Assembly: GCF_015831345.1 (NCBI RefSeq)
Contig: NZ_JADWYS010000001.1
Location: 3,066,618-3,130,617, forward strand
DNA from: Caenimonas aquaedulcis
GTDB taxonomy: Bacteria > Pseudomonadota > Gammaproteobacteria > Burkholderiales > Burkholderiaceae_C
DNA length: 64,000 nt
Direction of reading: 5' to 3'
Part shown: piece by piece, positions 20,460 through 38,149 of the stretch
Layout of the letters: each line of letters opens with the position of its first letter
Position numbering within the stretch: position 1 is the first letter of the stretch
Notes under the pieces: model-generated
The model's input: the letters and a program-made list of their open reading frames with translations, nothing else
What the model was told of the DNA's origin: nothing
The model's database searches: none
Program-made: the position numbers and the translations under genes

Positions 20460-21611
20460 TTATCGGTCACGGCCGGCGCGGCGCCGCTTGAAGAGCTGGG
20501 CCAGCCAAGGCGTGAAACCGCGCGCGGTCGGCAATTTCCCTTCGGCGGCGGCCACGTCCTCGCGCGTGTCGTCGAGGTAGTCGCGCCGGACATCGATGGT
20601 GCTGCGCTGCCCGATGTCGTCGACGTGGTGGGCGAGCCAGTGCGCGCCGCTCTTGCGGCCGAGCTCGAAGAGCGTGCGGATGATCGCGGCATCCGTCGAG
20701 GTGCGCGAGGACGCCGGGTACGCCGCCATCGCCTCGCCACCGTCCACGCGATGCAGCAGCACGTGCTTGCAGCGGCCCTGCGCGAGCGCGCCTTCCTCGA
20801 TCAGCCGGTTGATGAAGTCGATGGAGCGCATCTGTGTGAGCAGGCTCGCGTTGAAGGTGAGCTCGCTGATGCGGTCGAGGATCTCCGCGTTCGACTGCGG
20901 TGCGCTGTCGCGCTTGAGGGGGTTGATCTGCACCAGCATGAGGTCGCGGCTGGCGCAGGAATCGATCAGGGGAGTCAGTGGCGGATTGACCGCGTAGCCG
21001 CCGTCCCAGTAACTCTCGCCGTCGATCTCCACCGCACGGAAGAGCTGCGGCAGGCAGGCCGAGGCCATCACGGCCTGCGCGGTCAGGCGCTCGCCGGTGA
21101 AGATGACGGCCCGGCCCGTATTGACGTGCGTGGCGGACACGAACACCTTGAGTTGGGGATGCCGCGCGATCGCGGCGAAGTCGATTTCACGCTCGAGCAG
21201 GTCGCGCAGGGGGTTGATGTCCAGCGGGTTCAGCTGGGCAGGGGACAGCAGGTTCCGCCACGCGGCAATCATCATGTTTGCGGGCGCTAACTCATTGCTG
21301 AAGCCGCCCCACAGCATGCTTGCCAGCTTTTGCTGCATGCTACCGAGGGCGCCCCAGTCCGAGATCTGGCCCCAGATGCGCGCGAGCGAATCGCGCGCGG
21401 CCTGGCGTGGGTCTGCGGCACCTTTCGCGTAGCCGCTCGCCAGGGCGACCGCGTTCAGTGCGCCGGCACTGGCACCGCTGAGTCCTTCGATGGCAACGCG
21501 GCCGTCTTCCAGCAAAGCGTCGAGCACGCCCCAGGTGAACGCGCCGTGAGATCCGCCGCCTTGCAAGGCGATGTTGAGGGTGCGCATGCGGGAAGGGGTA
21601 GCAACATTCAT
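20460..21611 (-). CDS. Patatin-like phospholipase
   Basis: 383 residues. Oxyanion motif QGGGSHGAF, nucleophile Ser48 in GASAG (GxSxG) and catalytic Asp203 in WDGGYAVNPP give a complete Ser-Asp dyad. There is no signal peptide. Members hydrolyse acyl esters of phospholipids; this subgroup (DUF3734-like C-terminal half with HVDDIGQRSTIDVRRDYLDD) has been linked to polyhydroxybutyrate or lipid metabolism, which cannot be resolved from sequence. Confidence 0.9.
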   Translation of the reverse strand: MNVATPSRMRTLNIALQGGGSHGAFTWGVLDALLEDGRVAIEGLSGASAGALNAVALASGYAKGAADPRQAARDSLARIWGQISDWGALGSMQQKLASMLWGGFSNELAPANMMIAAWRNLLSPAQLNPLDINPLRDLLEREIDFAAIARHPQLKVFVSATHVNTGRAVIFTGERLTAQAVMASACLPQLFRAVEIDGESYWDGGYAVNPPLTPLIDSCASRDLMLVQINPLKRDSAPQSNAEILDRISELTFNASLLTQMRSIDFINRLIEEGALAQGRCKHVLLHRVDGGEAMAAYPASSRTSTDAAIIRTLFELGRKSGAHWLAHHVDDIGQRSTIDVRRDYLDDTREDVAAAEGKLPTARGFTPWLAQLFKRRRAGRDR

Positions 21612-21648
21612 GCGGAGTTTCGGCAGGGTTGATTTGGGGCCCGCGCAG

Positions 21649-21678
21649 GTGACAGGTGAGGCCGAATCGTGCTATATT
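21649..21678 (+). promoter_or_regulatory. Sigma-70-type promoter of the tRNA-tuf operon
   Basis: GTGACA (21649-21654, five of six matches to TTGACA) and TATATT (21673-21678) are separated by 18 bp, and tRNA-Tyr begins 12 nt after the -10 box. Confidence 0.65.
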
Positions 21679-21690
21679 TCGAGGTTCGCC

Positions 21691-21776
21691 GGAGGGGTGC
21701 CCGAGTGGCTAAAGGGGGCAGACTGTAAATCTGTTGGCTTACGCCTACGCTGGTTCGAATCCAGCCTCCTCCACCA
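21691..21776 (+). tRNA. tRNA-Tyr (GTA)
   Basis: Class II tRNA of 86 nt including encoded CCA. Acceptor arm GGAGGGG pairs with CTCCTCC, anticodon GTA is at 21725-21727, a long variable arm is present, and the T-loop reads GGTTCGAATCC. First gene of the tRNA-tuf cluster. Confidence 0.96.
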
Positions 21777-21862
21777 GCGATTTGTGTCGTCGTGAGATGA
21801 GTTGCAGCGTGTCGGCGGTTTTGAGTGTGAGGTACTGACCTGAAGCATGCGGCCCGAGCGAT

Positions 21863-21936
21863 GCGGGAGTAGTTCAATGGTAGAACCTTAGCCTTCCAAG
21901 CTAATGACGCGGGTTCGATTCCCGCTTCCCGCTCCA
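21863..21936 (+). tRNA. tRNA-Gly (TCC)
   Basis: 74 nt with encoded CCA. Acceptor GCGGGAG, anticodon TCC at 21895-21897 in CTTCCAAG, T-arm CGGGTTCGATTCCCG. The 86-nt spacer after tRNA-Tyr holds no gene. Confidence 0.96.
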
Positions 21937-21963
21937 AAGCCGTACGCGTGCAATGAGTTAATC

Positions 21964-22038
<75 letters not shown>

Positions 22039-22100
22039 GTTTCCAGCCGGTGCATGCGCAACGGTTGAGTTGATCGTCAAGTTACTTTTCGGAGTCGAAA

Positions 22101-23291
<1,191 letters not shown>

Positions 23292-23297
23292 ACGCGG

Positions 23298-23373
23298 AGG
23301 GGTATAGCTCAATTGGCAGAGCGTCGGTCTCCAAAACCGAAGGTTGTAGGTTCGATTCCTACTGCCCCTGCCA
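23298..23373 (+). tRNA. tRNA-Trp (CCA)
   Basis: 76 nt with encoded CCA. Acceptor AGGGGTA pairs with TGCCCCT, anticodon CCA at 23331-23333, T-arm TAGGTTCGATTCCTA. Lies 6 bp after the tuf stop. Confidence 0.96.
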
Positions 23374-23394
23374 CCTGAAAGTGGCCCCGCAAGC

Positions 23395-23418
23395 AAGCCC
23401 GTCCCGAGTGACGGGCTT
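23395..23418 (+). other. Hairpin between tRNA-Trp and secE
   Basis: 9-bp perfect stem AAGCCCGTC / GACGGGCTT with a 6-nt loop. Only scattered T follow, so it may be a weak or Rho-independent attenuator or a processing structure separating the tRNA from secE mRNA. Confidence 0.5.
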
Positions 23419-23455
23419 CAGCGTCTTAATGGATTAGAAGGAAACGCGCCCCAAC

Positions 23456-23839
23456 ATGGCCACTTCGCAAGTTGAAACCGTCACGACCGGCGCCGATAAG
23501 GCCAAGCTGGGCGTCGCCGCCGCGCTCGTGATCGCGGCGCTGGCGGGCTTTTACCTGCTGGGCAAGCAGGGCCCGTACGCCCAGTGGGGTGTGCTGGTGG
23601 TGGGCATTGCCGCGGCCTTCGTGGTGTTCATGACCTCCGAGTCCGGCAAGGAGTTCATCGCCTTCGGCCGCGACTCCTGGAAGGAAGTCAAGAAAGTCGT
23701 CTGGCCCACCCGCAAGGAAGCCATCCAGATGACGGCCTACGTGATCGCCTTCTGCGCCGTGATGGCCATCTTCCTGTGGCTGACGGACAAGACCCTCGAA
23801 TGGCTGTTCTACGACGTGATTTTGGGGTGGAAAAAGTAA
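23456..23839 (+). CDS. secE: Preprotein translocase subunit SecE
   Basis: 127-residue three-helix SecE of the E. coli type. Hydrophobic segments lie at about 19-38 ([17 protein letters not shown]) and 43-60, and the conserved cytosolic amphipathic stretch plus third helix is [20 protein letters not shown]. Part of the SecYEG channel. The stop overlaps the nusG start (TAATG). Confidence 0.96.
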   Translation: MATSQVETVTTGADKAKLGVAAALVIAALAGFYLLGKQGPYAQWGVLVVGIAAAFVVFMTSESGKEFIAFGRDSWKEVKKVVWPTRKEAIQMTAYVIAFCAVMAIFLWLTDKTLEWLFYDVILGWKK

Positions 23840-24450
23840 TGAGCGACAACACCGATACCACCGCAGAGACGACTCCCGAGGACGCGCAACCCGCGGTGCC
23901 GGCCAAGCCGACGCACCCGGACATGCACTGGTACGTCGTCCATGCCTACTCGGGCATGGAGAAGGCTGTCGAGCGCAATATCCGCGAACGCATCAACCGC
24001 GCCGGCATGCAGGACGCCTTCGGCGAAATCCTGGTGCCCACCGAGGAAGTGGTCGAGATCAAGAACGGCCAGAAGAAGACGTCCGAGCGCCGCTTCTACC
24101 CCGGCTATGTGCTGGTGCAGATGATCATGAACGACGACACCTGGCACCTGGTGAAGCACACGAACAAGGTGACGGGCTTCGTGGGCGGCGCGAAGAACCG
24201 CCCGGCCCCGATCTCGCAGGACGAAGTCGCGAAGATCCTCGGCCAGATGGAGGAGGGCACCGAGAAGCCCCGCCACAAGGTCGAGTTCATCACCGGCGAA
24301 TACGTGCGCGTCAAGGACGGCCCGTTCACCGACTTCAACGGCACGGTCGAGGAAGTCAACTACGAAAAGAACAAGGTCCGCGTGTCGGTCACGATCTTCG
24401 GTCGTGCGACCCCCGTGGAACTGGAATTCAGCCAGGTCGAAAAGACTTAG
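23839..24450 (+). CDS. nusG: Transcription termination/antitermination protein NusG
   Basis: 203 residues. The acidic N-terminal extension of about 25 residues is typical of Burkholderiales. The NGN domain ([39 protein letters not shown]) binds RNA polymerase, and the KOW domain ([20 protein letters not shown]) contacts Rho or ribosomal protein S10. Coupled to secE. Confidence 0.97.
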   Translation: MSDNTDTTAETTPEDAQPAVPAKPTHPDMHWYVVHAYSGMEKAVERNIRERINRAGMQDAFGEILVPTEEVVEIKNGQKKTSERRFYPGYVLVQMIMNDDTWHLVKHTNKVTGFVGGAKNRPAPISQDEVAKILGQMEEGTEKPRHKVEFITGEYVRVKDGPFTDFNGTVEEVNYEKNKVRVSVTIFGRATPVELEFSQVEKT

Positions 24451-24466
24451 AGTGAACAAGGAGAGA

Positions 24467-24569
24467 ACAAGGCCTTTGGCCTTGTCCTTGCAGCTTATTG
24501 CCTCCCCAGCTCGGCAATAAGCATCTGACAGAGAGCTGTTAACCCCCGGGGAGCCGAGGCTCAAGAGCC
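24467..24569 (+). promoter_or_regulatory. Structured leader between nusG and rplK
   Basis: Three hairpins: ACAAGGCC/GGCCTTGT (24467-24485), GCTTATTGCC/GGCAATAAGC (24493-24522), and GAGCC/GGCTC with a second GAGCC (24551-24569). The last lies 31 nt before rplK, where the L1-binding autoregulatory site of the L11-L1 operon is expected. That assignment rests on position and is inference. Confidence 0.4.
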
Positions 24570-24600
24570 GAAGCGTTACCACCCGCAAGGAGTAAAAACC

Positions 24601-25032
24601 ATGGCGAAGAAAATCGTCGGTTTTGTGAAGCTGCAAGTGCCAGCTGGCAAGGCCAACCCGTCCCCCCCGATCGGCCCCGCGCTCGGTCAGCGCGGCTTGA
24701 ACATCATGGAATTCTGCAAGGCGTTCAACGCCCAGACCCAGGGTGTCGAGCCGGGCCTGCCCCTGCCCGTCGTCATCACCGCCTATGCGGACAAGAGCTT
24801 CACCTTCATCATCAAGACCCCGCCCGCGACGGTCCTGATCAAGAAGGCCGTGAAGCTGGACAAGGGCTCGTCCACGCCCCACAGCAACAAGGTCGGCAAG
24901 ATCACCCGCGCGCAGCTGGAAGAGATCGCCAAGACCAAGCTGAAGGACATGAACGCCGCGAGCGTGGATGCCGCCATCCGCACGCTGGCCGGTTCTGCCC
25001 GTTCCATGGGCATCACGGTTGAGGGCCTGTAA
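24601..25032 (+). CDS. rplK: 50S ribosomal protein L11
   Basis: 143 residues, complete. N-terminal [20 protein letters not shown] and C-terminal rRNA-binding domain with [12 protein letters not shown] and [10 protein letters not shown]. Part of the GTPase-associated centre; needed for the RelA response. AAGGAG precedes the ATG. 2 bp from rplA. Confidence 0.98.
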   Translation: MAKKIVGFVKLQVPAGKANPSPPIGPALGQRGLNIMEFCKAFNAQTQGVEPGLPLPVVITAYADKSFTFIIKTPPATVLIKKAVKLDKGSSTPHSNKVGKITRAQLEEIAKTKLKDMNAASVDAAIRTLAGSARSMGITVEGL

Positions 25033-25034
25033 TC

Positions 25035-25730
25035 ATGACCAAGCTCACCAAGAAACAAAAAGTCCTTCAGGGCAAGGTCGACAGCACCAAGCTGTACGCC
25101 TTCAGCGAAGCCCTGACCTTCGTCAAGGAAGCCGCCACCGCCAAGTTCGATGAATCCATCGACGTGGCCGTGCAGCTGGGCATCGACCCGAAGAAGTCCG
25201 ACCAGGTCGTTCGCGGCGCGGTCGTGATGCCCAACGGCACCGGCAAGACCAAGCGCGTCGCCGTGTTCGCCCAAGGCGCCAAGGCCGAAGAGGCCAAGGC
25301 CGCCGGCGCCGACATCGTCGGCATGGACGACCTGGCTGCCCGCGTGAAGGCCGGCGACATGCCGTTCGACGTGGTCATTGCCGCGCCGGACGCCATGCGC
25401 GTCGTCGGTACGCTGGGCCAGATCCTCGGCCCGCGCGGCCTGATGCCCAACCCGAAGGTCGGCACCGTGACGCCCGACGTCGCGACCGCCGTGAAGAACG
25501 CCAAGGCCGGCCAGGTCCAGTTCCGCGCCGACAAGGCCGGCATCATCCACGCGACCATTGGCCGCCGCTCGTTCGAATCGGACAAGCTGCAAGGCAACCT
25601 GGTCGCGCTGATCGATGCGCTGAACAAGGCGAAGCCCGCCTCGAGCAAGGGCGTGTACCTGCGCAAGGTGGCGGTGTCGTCGACCATGGGCCTGGGTGTC
25701 CGCGTCGACACGCAGACCATTTCGGCGTAA
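25035..25730 (+). CDS. rplA: 50S ribosomal protein L1
   Basis: 231 residues forming the L1 stalk that handles E-site tRNA, and in many bacteria the translational repressor of rplKA. Conserved blocks [32 protein letters not shown] and ATIGRRSFE are present. Confidence 0.98.
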   Translation: MTKLTKKQKVLQGKVDSTKLYAFSEALTFVKEAATAKFDESIDVAVQLGIDPKKSDQVVRGAVVMPNGTGKTKRVAVFAQGAKAEEAKAAGADIVGMDDLAARVKAGDMPFDVVIAAPDAMRVVGTLGQILGPRGLMPNPKVGTVTPDVATAVKNAKAGQVQFRADKAGIIHATIGRRSFESDKLQGNLVALIDALNKAKPASSKGVYLRKVAVSSTMGLGVRVDTQTISA

Positions 25731-25976
25731 TTGCATTGAATGACCGGGCGGCGCGGGCAGGCGCCGCCGGGTGTGGTGGGTCGGGAAGTTCGCCAAGGAC
25801 TTCCCGGGCCATCCAAGACCGTTGGCGTGCAGACAACTGCGCTTAATAGTGACAAGCCAACGCAGATGGCGATCCCGCTGAGATGGATTTTCGAAAGATT
25901 TCCGAAACAGTTGGTCGCTGCAACTAAGGCGTGCCCAAGGCCAAAAAGCCAAAGGCACATATCGAAGGAGTAGACC
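25731..25976 (+). promoter_or_regulatory. rplJ leader (L10-type autoregulatory RNA)
   Basis: 246 bp between rplA and rplJ. A GC-rich hairpin (GGCGGCGC 25747-25754 with GCGCCGCC 25761-25768) follows rplA. The block from CCATCCAAGACCGTTGGCGT to GACAAGCCAACGCAGATGG resembles the conserved L10-(L12) binding leader, with GTTGGCG pairing to the later CCAACGC. Binding of L10-L12 would repress translation of rplJL. Identified by eye, without a covariance search. Confidence 0.7.
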
Positions 25977-26507
25977 TTGAGTCTGAATCGCAGTGAGAAG
26001 CAAGCGGTCATTGAAGAAGTGACCGGACTCGCCGCCAAAGCTCAAACGCTGGTGATGGCGGAATACCGCGGCATCACGGTCGCCGACATGACGAAACTGC
26101 GCAACGATGCGCGCAGCAAGGGCGTCAGCCTGAGTGTTCTGAAGAACACCCTGGCCCGCCGTGCTGTCGCAGGCAGCGCGTTCGAAATCGTCGGTGACCA
26201 GATGACCGGCCCGCTGATCTACGGCTTCTCCGTGGACGCAACGGCCGCCGCCAAGGTGGTGGCCGACTTCGCGAAGACCAACGACAAGCTGGTCATTCGC
26301 GGTGGCGCCTACGGTGGCAAGTCGCTGGACGTGAACGCAGTCAAGGCGCTGGCCAACATTCCCTCCAAGGAAGTGTTGCTGGCCCAGCTTTGCGGCCTGT
26401 TGATGTCGCCCATTTCCCGCACCGCCGTGGTGCTGGGTGCTTTGGCGACCAAAAAGGGTGGCGGCGACGCCCCCGCCGCGGAAGAACCCGCAGCTGCCGC
26501 GGCGTAA
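25977..26507 (+). CDS. rplJ: 50S ribosomal protein L10
   Basis: 176 residues with a TTG start, fixed by AAGGAG at 25965-25970 and the family N-terminus [14 protein letters not shown]. Anchors L7/L12 dimers to the ribosomal stalk via its C-terminal helix; the Ala-rich end (EEPAAAAA) is normal for the group. Lies in the rplJL unit downstream of the leader RNA it probably binds. Confidence 0.97.
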   Translation: MSLNRSEKQAVIEEVTGLAAKAQTLVMAEYRGITVADMTKLRNDARSKGVSLSVLKNTLARRAVAGSAFEIVGDQMTGPLIYGFSVDATAAAKVVADFAKTNDKLVIRGGAYGGKSLDVNAVKALANIPSKEVLLAQLCGLLMSPISRTAVVLGALATKKGGGDAPAAEEPAAAAA

Positions 26508-26548
26508 AGCGCCCGGCTACGTACCCAACTGTTTAAAGGAAATTTCAA

Positions 26549-26926
<378 letters not shown>

Positions 26927-26943
26927 TTCGCCCCTGCATCCAG

Positions 26944-26973
26944 GGCTGGAGGGTCCCGAAAGGGCCTCCAGCC
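26944..26973 (+). terminator. Attenuator-like hairpin between rplL and rpoB
   Basis: GGCTGGAGG (26944-26952) pairs with CCTCCAGCC (26965-26973). Inside it, CCC-GAAA-GGG forms a tetraloop-capped stem, followed by a weak T-run (CCTTTGG). The position matches the partial terminator that lowers rpoBC expression relative to ribosomal proteins in enteric bacteria. Confidence 0.6.
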
Positions 26974-27206
26974 TTTGGTGCTTTAGAGGATGCGTCCAGA
27001 GCGCATTCGAAAAGACTGGTCCAATACAAGGTTCCCCCAGTTTTTTCGAGTGTCTTCTGACCCCGACTGCAGAAGATGCCTTGGTTCGGGCGATGTGCAA
27101 TGCATCGCTGTCCGCCATGGTTGGTAGTGGCCAACCCACCAAGCTACCCGGCCTCGACGCCTCGAGTGCCGGGTGACAGTTGCGCAAGAGTTAGCCCGGA
27201 GAGCTC

Positions 27207-31331
<4,125 letters not shown>

Positions 31332-31348
31332 TCGAAGGGAACAGATAC

Positions 31349-35575
<4,227 letters not shown>

Positions 35576-35597
35576 TCGCCCGTATCACCTAAACTCA

Positions 35598-35632
35598 ATG
35601 CCCACCCCATGCCGGGGTGGGCATTTTTTTTT
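35598..35632 (+). terminator. Strong intrinsic terminator after rpoC
   Basis: 11-bp perfect stem ATGCCCACCCC (35598-35608) with GGGGTGGGCAT (35614-35624), a 5-nt loop and an uninterrupted run of nine T. Ends the ribosomal-protein/RNA polymerase transcript. Confidence 0.95.
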
Positions 35633-35643
35633 GGGGTCGGTGG

Positions 35644-36219
35644 ATGCCTTCTTCGTGGGTCATGTGGGTTGCGGCGGCGGTGGTGCTCTTCTGGGGCGTC
35701 GGTGCGTACAACCGCCTGATGCGCCTGCGCGCCGAAGCGAACCAGGCCTTCGGGGCACTCGACGCCGAACTCGCCAAGCAGGTGACCCTGGTGCGCGAGT
35801 GCCTGCCGCCGCAAGAGGGCACGCAGCCCGCGCCGCTCGGCAGCGACGACAGGTTCTGGTCGGGGCTGGAAGGTGCCGCGTCGCAATTCGCCGCATCGCT
35901 CGCGGCTGCGCGCGCCCGGCCGCTCGAGCCGGAGCGCATCGCCGCGCTGGCCTCTGCGCAGAGCGTGCTCGCGACGGCCTGGGAGCGCGCGGAGCGCGAC
36001 GACGCGCACGACCTCGCAGGCTCGCGCCTGCCCGAGAACGTGAGCGCGCGCCGCCAGCAGATCGTGATCCAGACGCACGCCGCCACCGACCAGTTCGACC
36101 TCGCCGTCGCGCGGTACAACCACGGCATCGCGCAATTCCCCGCCGTGCTGCTCGCGTTGCTGTTCGCGTTCAAGCCCGGCCGCGGGGTGCGGGCGGCGCA
36201 TCCCAGCACCGTGCCCTGA
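35644..36219 (+). CDS. LemA-family-like membrane protein
   Basis: 191 residues. The N-terminal transmembrane helix (VMWVAAAVVLFWGVGAYN) is followed by RLMRLRAEANQAFGALDAEL and, near the end, AVARYNHGIAQFPAVLLALL with FAFKPG. These are the opening and closing signatures of LemA, with a helical, divergent middle part. LemA function is unsettled. The first ATG after the rpoC terminator (35644) is used; 35659 is an alternative. Lies 9 bp before rsmB. Confidence 0.75.
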   Translation: MPSSWVMWVAAAVVLFWGVGAYNRLMRLRAEANQAFGALDAELAKQVTLVRECLPPQEGTQPAPLGSDDRFWSGLEGAASQFAASLAAARARPLEPERIAALASAQSVLATAWERAERDDAHDLAGSRLPENVSARRQQIVIQTHAATDQFDLAVARYNHGIAQFPAVLLALLFAFKPGRGVRAAHPSTVP

Positions 36220-36228
36220 GCGAGCGGC

Positions 36229-37548
36229 ATGGCTGAAACCATCGCGTTGTGGCGTCTGCTGCAGGCTGCATCGGGCATCGTCGCGGCGGTGCGCGCCGGG
36301 CAATCCGCGACGGCGGCCGTCGAACGCGTGGAGCCTGCGGCACGCGCCGGCGCGCAGGCCTTGTCGTTCCATGCGCTGCGCCAACTCGGTCGCGCGAGCG
36401 CGCTGCGCCAACTACTCGCCAAACGCCCGCCGCCGCCCGCAGCCGACGCGCTGCTGTGCACGGCCCTCGCGCTGTGCTGGCGCGAAGAAGACGCGCCCTA
36501 CGAAGTCTTCACCTTGGTGGACCAGGCCGTGGAAGCCGCCAAGCGCGGCGCCGAGACGAAGGCGCAGGCGAACTTCATCAATGCCTGCCTGCGGCGCTTC
36601 CTGCGCGAGCGCGACGCGTTGGTGAAGGCGACCGACGCGAACCCCGAGGCGAAGTGGAACCATCCACGCTGGTGGATCAACCGGCTGAAGCAGGACCATC
36701 CGCAGCACTGGCAGCAGATCCTCGAGGCCAACAACAGCCACGCGCCGATGACGCTGCGCGTGAACGCGAGAAAGCGCACGCCCGCGCAATACCTCGCGCA
36801 GCTCGAAGCCGCCGGCATCGAAGGCGTCTTGACCGGCGAGCATGGAGTCGTGCTCGCCAAGCCGCGCGGCGTGCATACGCTCCCGGGTTTCGACGAAGGC
36901 GTGGTGTCCGTGCAGGATGCCGCCGCGCAGCTCGCGGCGCCGCTCTTGCTCGAAGGACTCGATCGGACGCGGACATTGCGAATCCTCGATGCGTGCGCGG
37001 CGCCCGGCGGAAAAACAGCGCACCTGCTCGAACTCGCGGATGCGGAAGTCGTCGCGCTGGATATCGACCCGAAGCGCTGCGAGCGCATTCACGACACCTT
37101 GAAGCGCCTGGGCCTTGCCGCGAAAGTCATCGCCGGCGATGCCGCGAAGCCCGGCGACTGGTGGGACGGCGAGCCCTTCGACGCCATCCTGCTCGACGCG
37201 CCCTGCACGGCCTCCGGCATCGTCCGCCGCCACCCGGACGTGCGCTGGCTGCGCCGCGAAAGCGACATCGCCCAATTGGCCGCGATCCAGGCGCGACTGC
37301 TGGAAGTCCTGTGGCCCTTGCTGGCCCCGGGCGGGCGTCTCGTCTACTGCACCTGCTCCGTTTTCCGCAGCGAAGGCGAGGCCCAAGTGCAAACGTTTCT
37401 TGCGCACCACACACAGGCCGTTTTGCGGCCCGCGCCGGGGCATTTGCTGCCCCAAAGCGGGGCAAACGCCGGTGGCGTCCCGGACAATCGACAGGGTGAC
37501 CACGACGGATTTTTCTACGCCGCGCTGGAAAAGCGCGCAGGGCCCTAG
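36229..37548 (+). CDS. rsmB: 16S rRNA (cytosine-967-C5)-methyltransferase
   Basis: 439 residues. An N-terminal NusB-like RNA-binding domain (~1-150) is followed by a Rossmann SAM-dependent domain. The SAM motif is ILDACAAPGGKTAHLLEL. The two catalytic Cys are in LLDAPCTASGIVRRHPDVRW (PC motif) and VYCTCSVFRSEGE (TC motif). Modifies C967 of 16S rRNA. The downstream DUF4390 gene begins inside its 3' end. Confidence 0.95.
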   Translation: MAETIALWRLLQAASGIVAAVRAGQSATAAVERVEPAARAGAQALSFHALRQLGRASALRQLLAKRPPPPAADALLCTALALCWREEDAPYEVFTLVDQAVEAAKRGAETKAQANFINACLRRFLRERDALVKATDANPEAKWNHPRWWINRLKQDHPQHWQQILEANNSHAPMTLRVNARKRTPAQYLAQLEAAGIEGVLTGEHGVVLAKPRGVHTLPGFDEGVVSVQDAAAQLAAPLLLEGLDRTRTLRILDACAAPGGKTAHLLELADAEVVALDIDPKRCERIHDTLKRLGLAAKVIAGDAAKPGDWWDGEPFDAILLDAPCTASGIVRRHPDVRWLRRESDIAQLAAIQARLLEVLWPLLAPGGRLVYCTCSVFRSEGEAQVQTFLAHHTQAVLRPAPGHLLPQSGANAGGVPDNRQGDHDGFFYAALEKRAGP

Positions 37549-38149
37549 CCTGCGCGCCGCCGTCGTTCGCGCCGCCCTGGCCTGCCTGCTCCTGCTGGCG
37601 ATCGGCATCCCGTTGCGGGCCCAGACCCAGCCCCCGGCGGAAATCACGCAGCTGCGCATCGAACGCGCGGAAGAGGGCGTCCTGCTCTCGGCCAGCGTCC
37701 AGTTCGAGCTGCCGACCGTGATCGACGATGCGCTCGCCAAGGGCATCCCGATGTTCTTCGTCGCCGAGGCCACCCTGTTGCGCGATCGCTGGTACTGGTA
37801 CGACAAGCAGACGGCGTACGCCGCGCGCTACATGCGCCTGTCGTACCAGCCGCTCACGCGGCGCTGGCGCCTCACCGTATCGCCGACGCCCATCGGCAAC
37901 TCGGGGCTCGCGCTCGGCCAGACCTTCGAGACGCGTGAGGAAGCGCTGGCCGTCGTGCAGCGCATCTCGCACTGGAAGATCGCCGAGACCAGCGACGTCG
38001 ACCCCGACTCGCGCTACAACATCGAATTCCGCTTCCGGCTGGACGTCTCGCAATTGCCGAGGCCGTTCCAGATCGGCGCCGTGGGCCACGCCGACTGGAA
38101 CATCGCCGCGAGCCGCAACCAGCGCCTCGTGATCGAAAGCCCGCGGTGA
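37496..38149 (+). CDS. Exported DUF4390 protein
   Basis: 217 residues from GTG 37496, which lies inside rsmB (53-bp overlap); it is the only plausible start in frame before the signal peptide (VVRAALACLLLLAIGIPLRAQ). The mature part matches DUF4390 (ITQLRIERAEEGVLLSASVQ, LPTVIDDALAKGIPMFFVAE, WYWYDKQTAYAARYMRLSY). Function unknown. In betaproteobacteria it is typically found between rsmB and an NtrY-like kinase, as here, and its stop overlaps that kinase's start. Confidence 0.85.
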   Translation: MTTTDFSTPRWKSAQGPSLRAAVVRAALACLLLLAIGIPLRAQTQPPAEITQLRIERAEEGVLLSASVQFELPTVIDDALAKGIPMFFVAEATLLRDRWYWYDKQTAYAARYMRLSYQPLTRRWRLTVSPTPIGNSGLALGQTFETREEALAVVQRISHWKIAETSDVDPDSRYNIEFRFRLDVSQLPRPFQIGAVGHADWNIAASRNQRLVIESPR

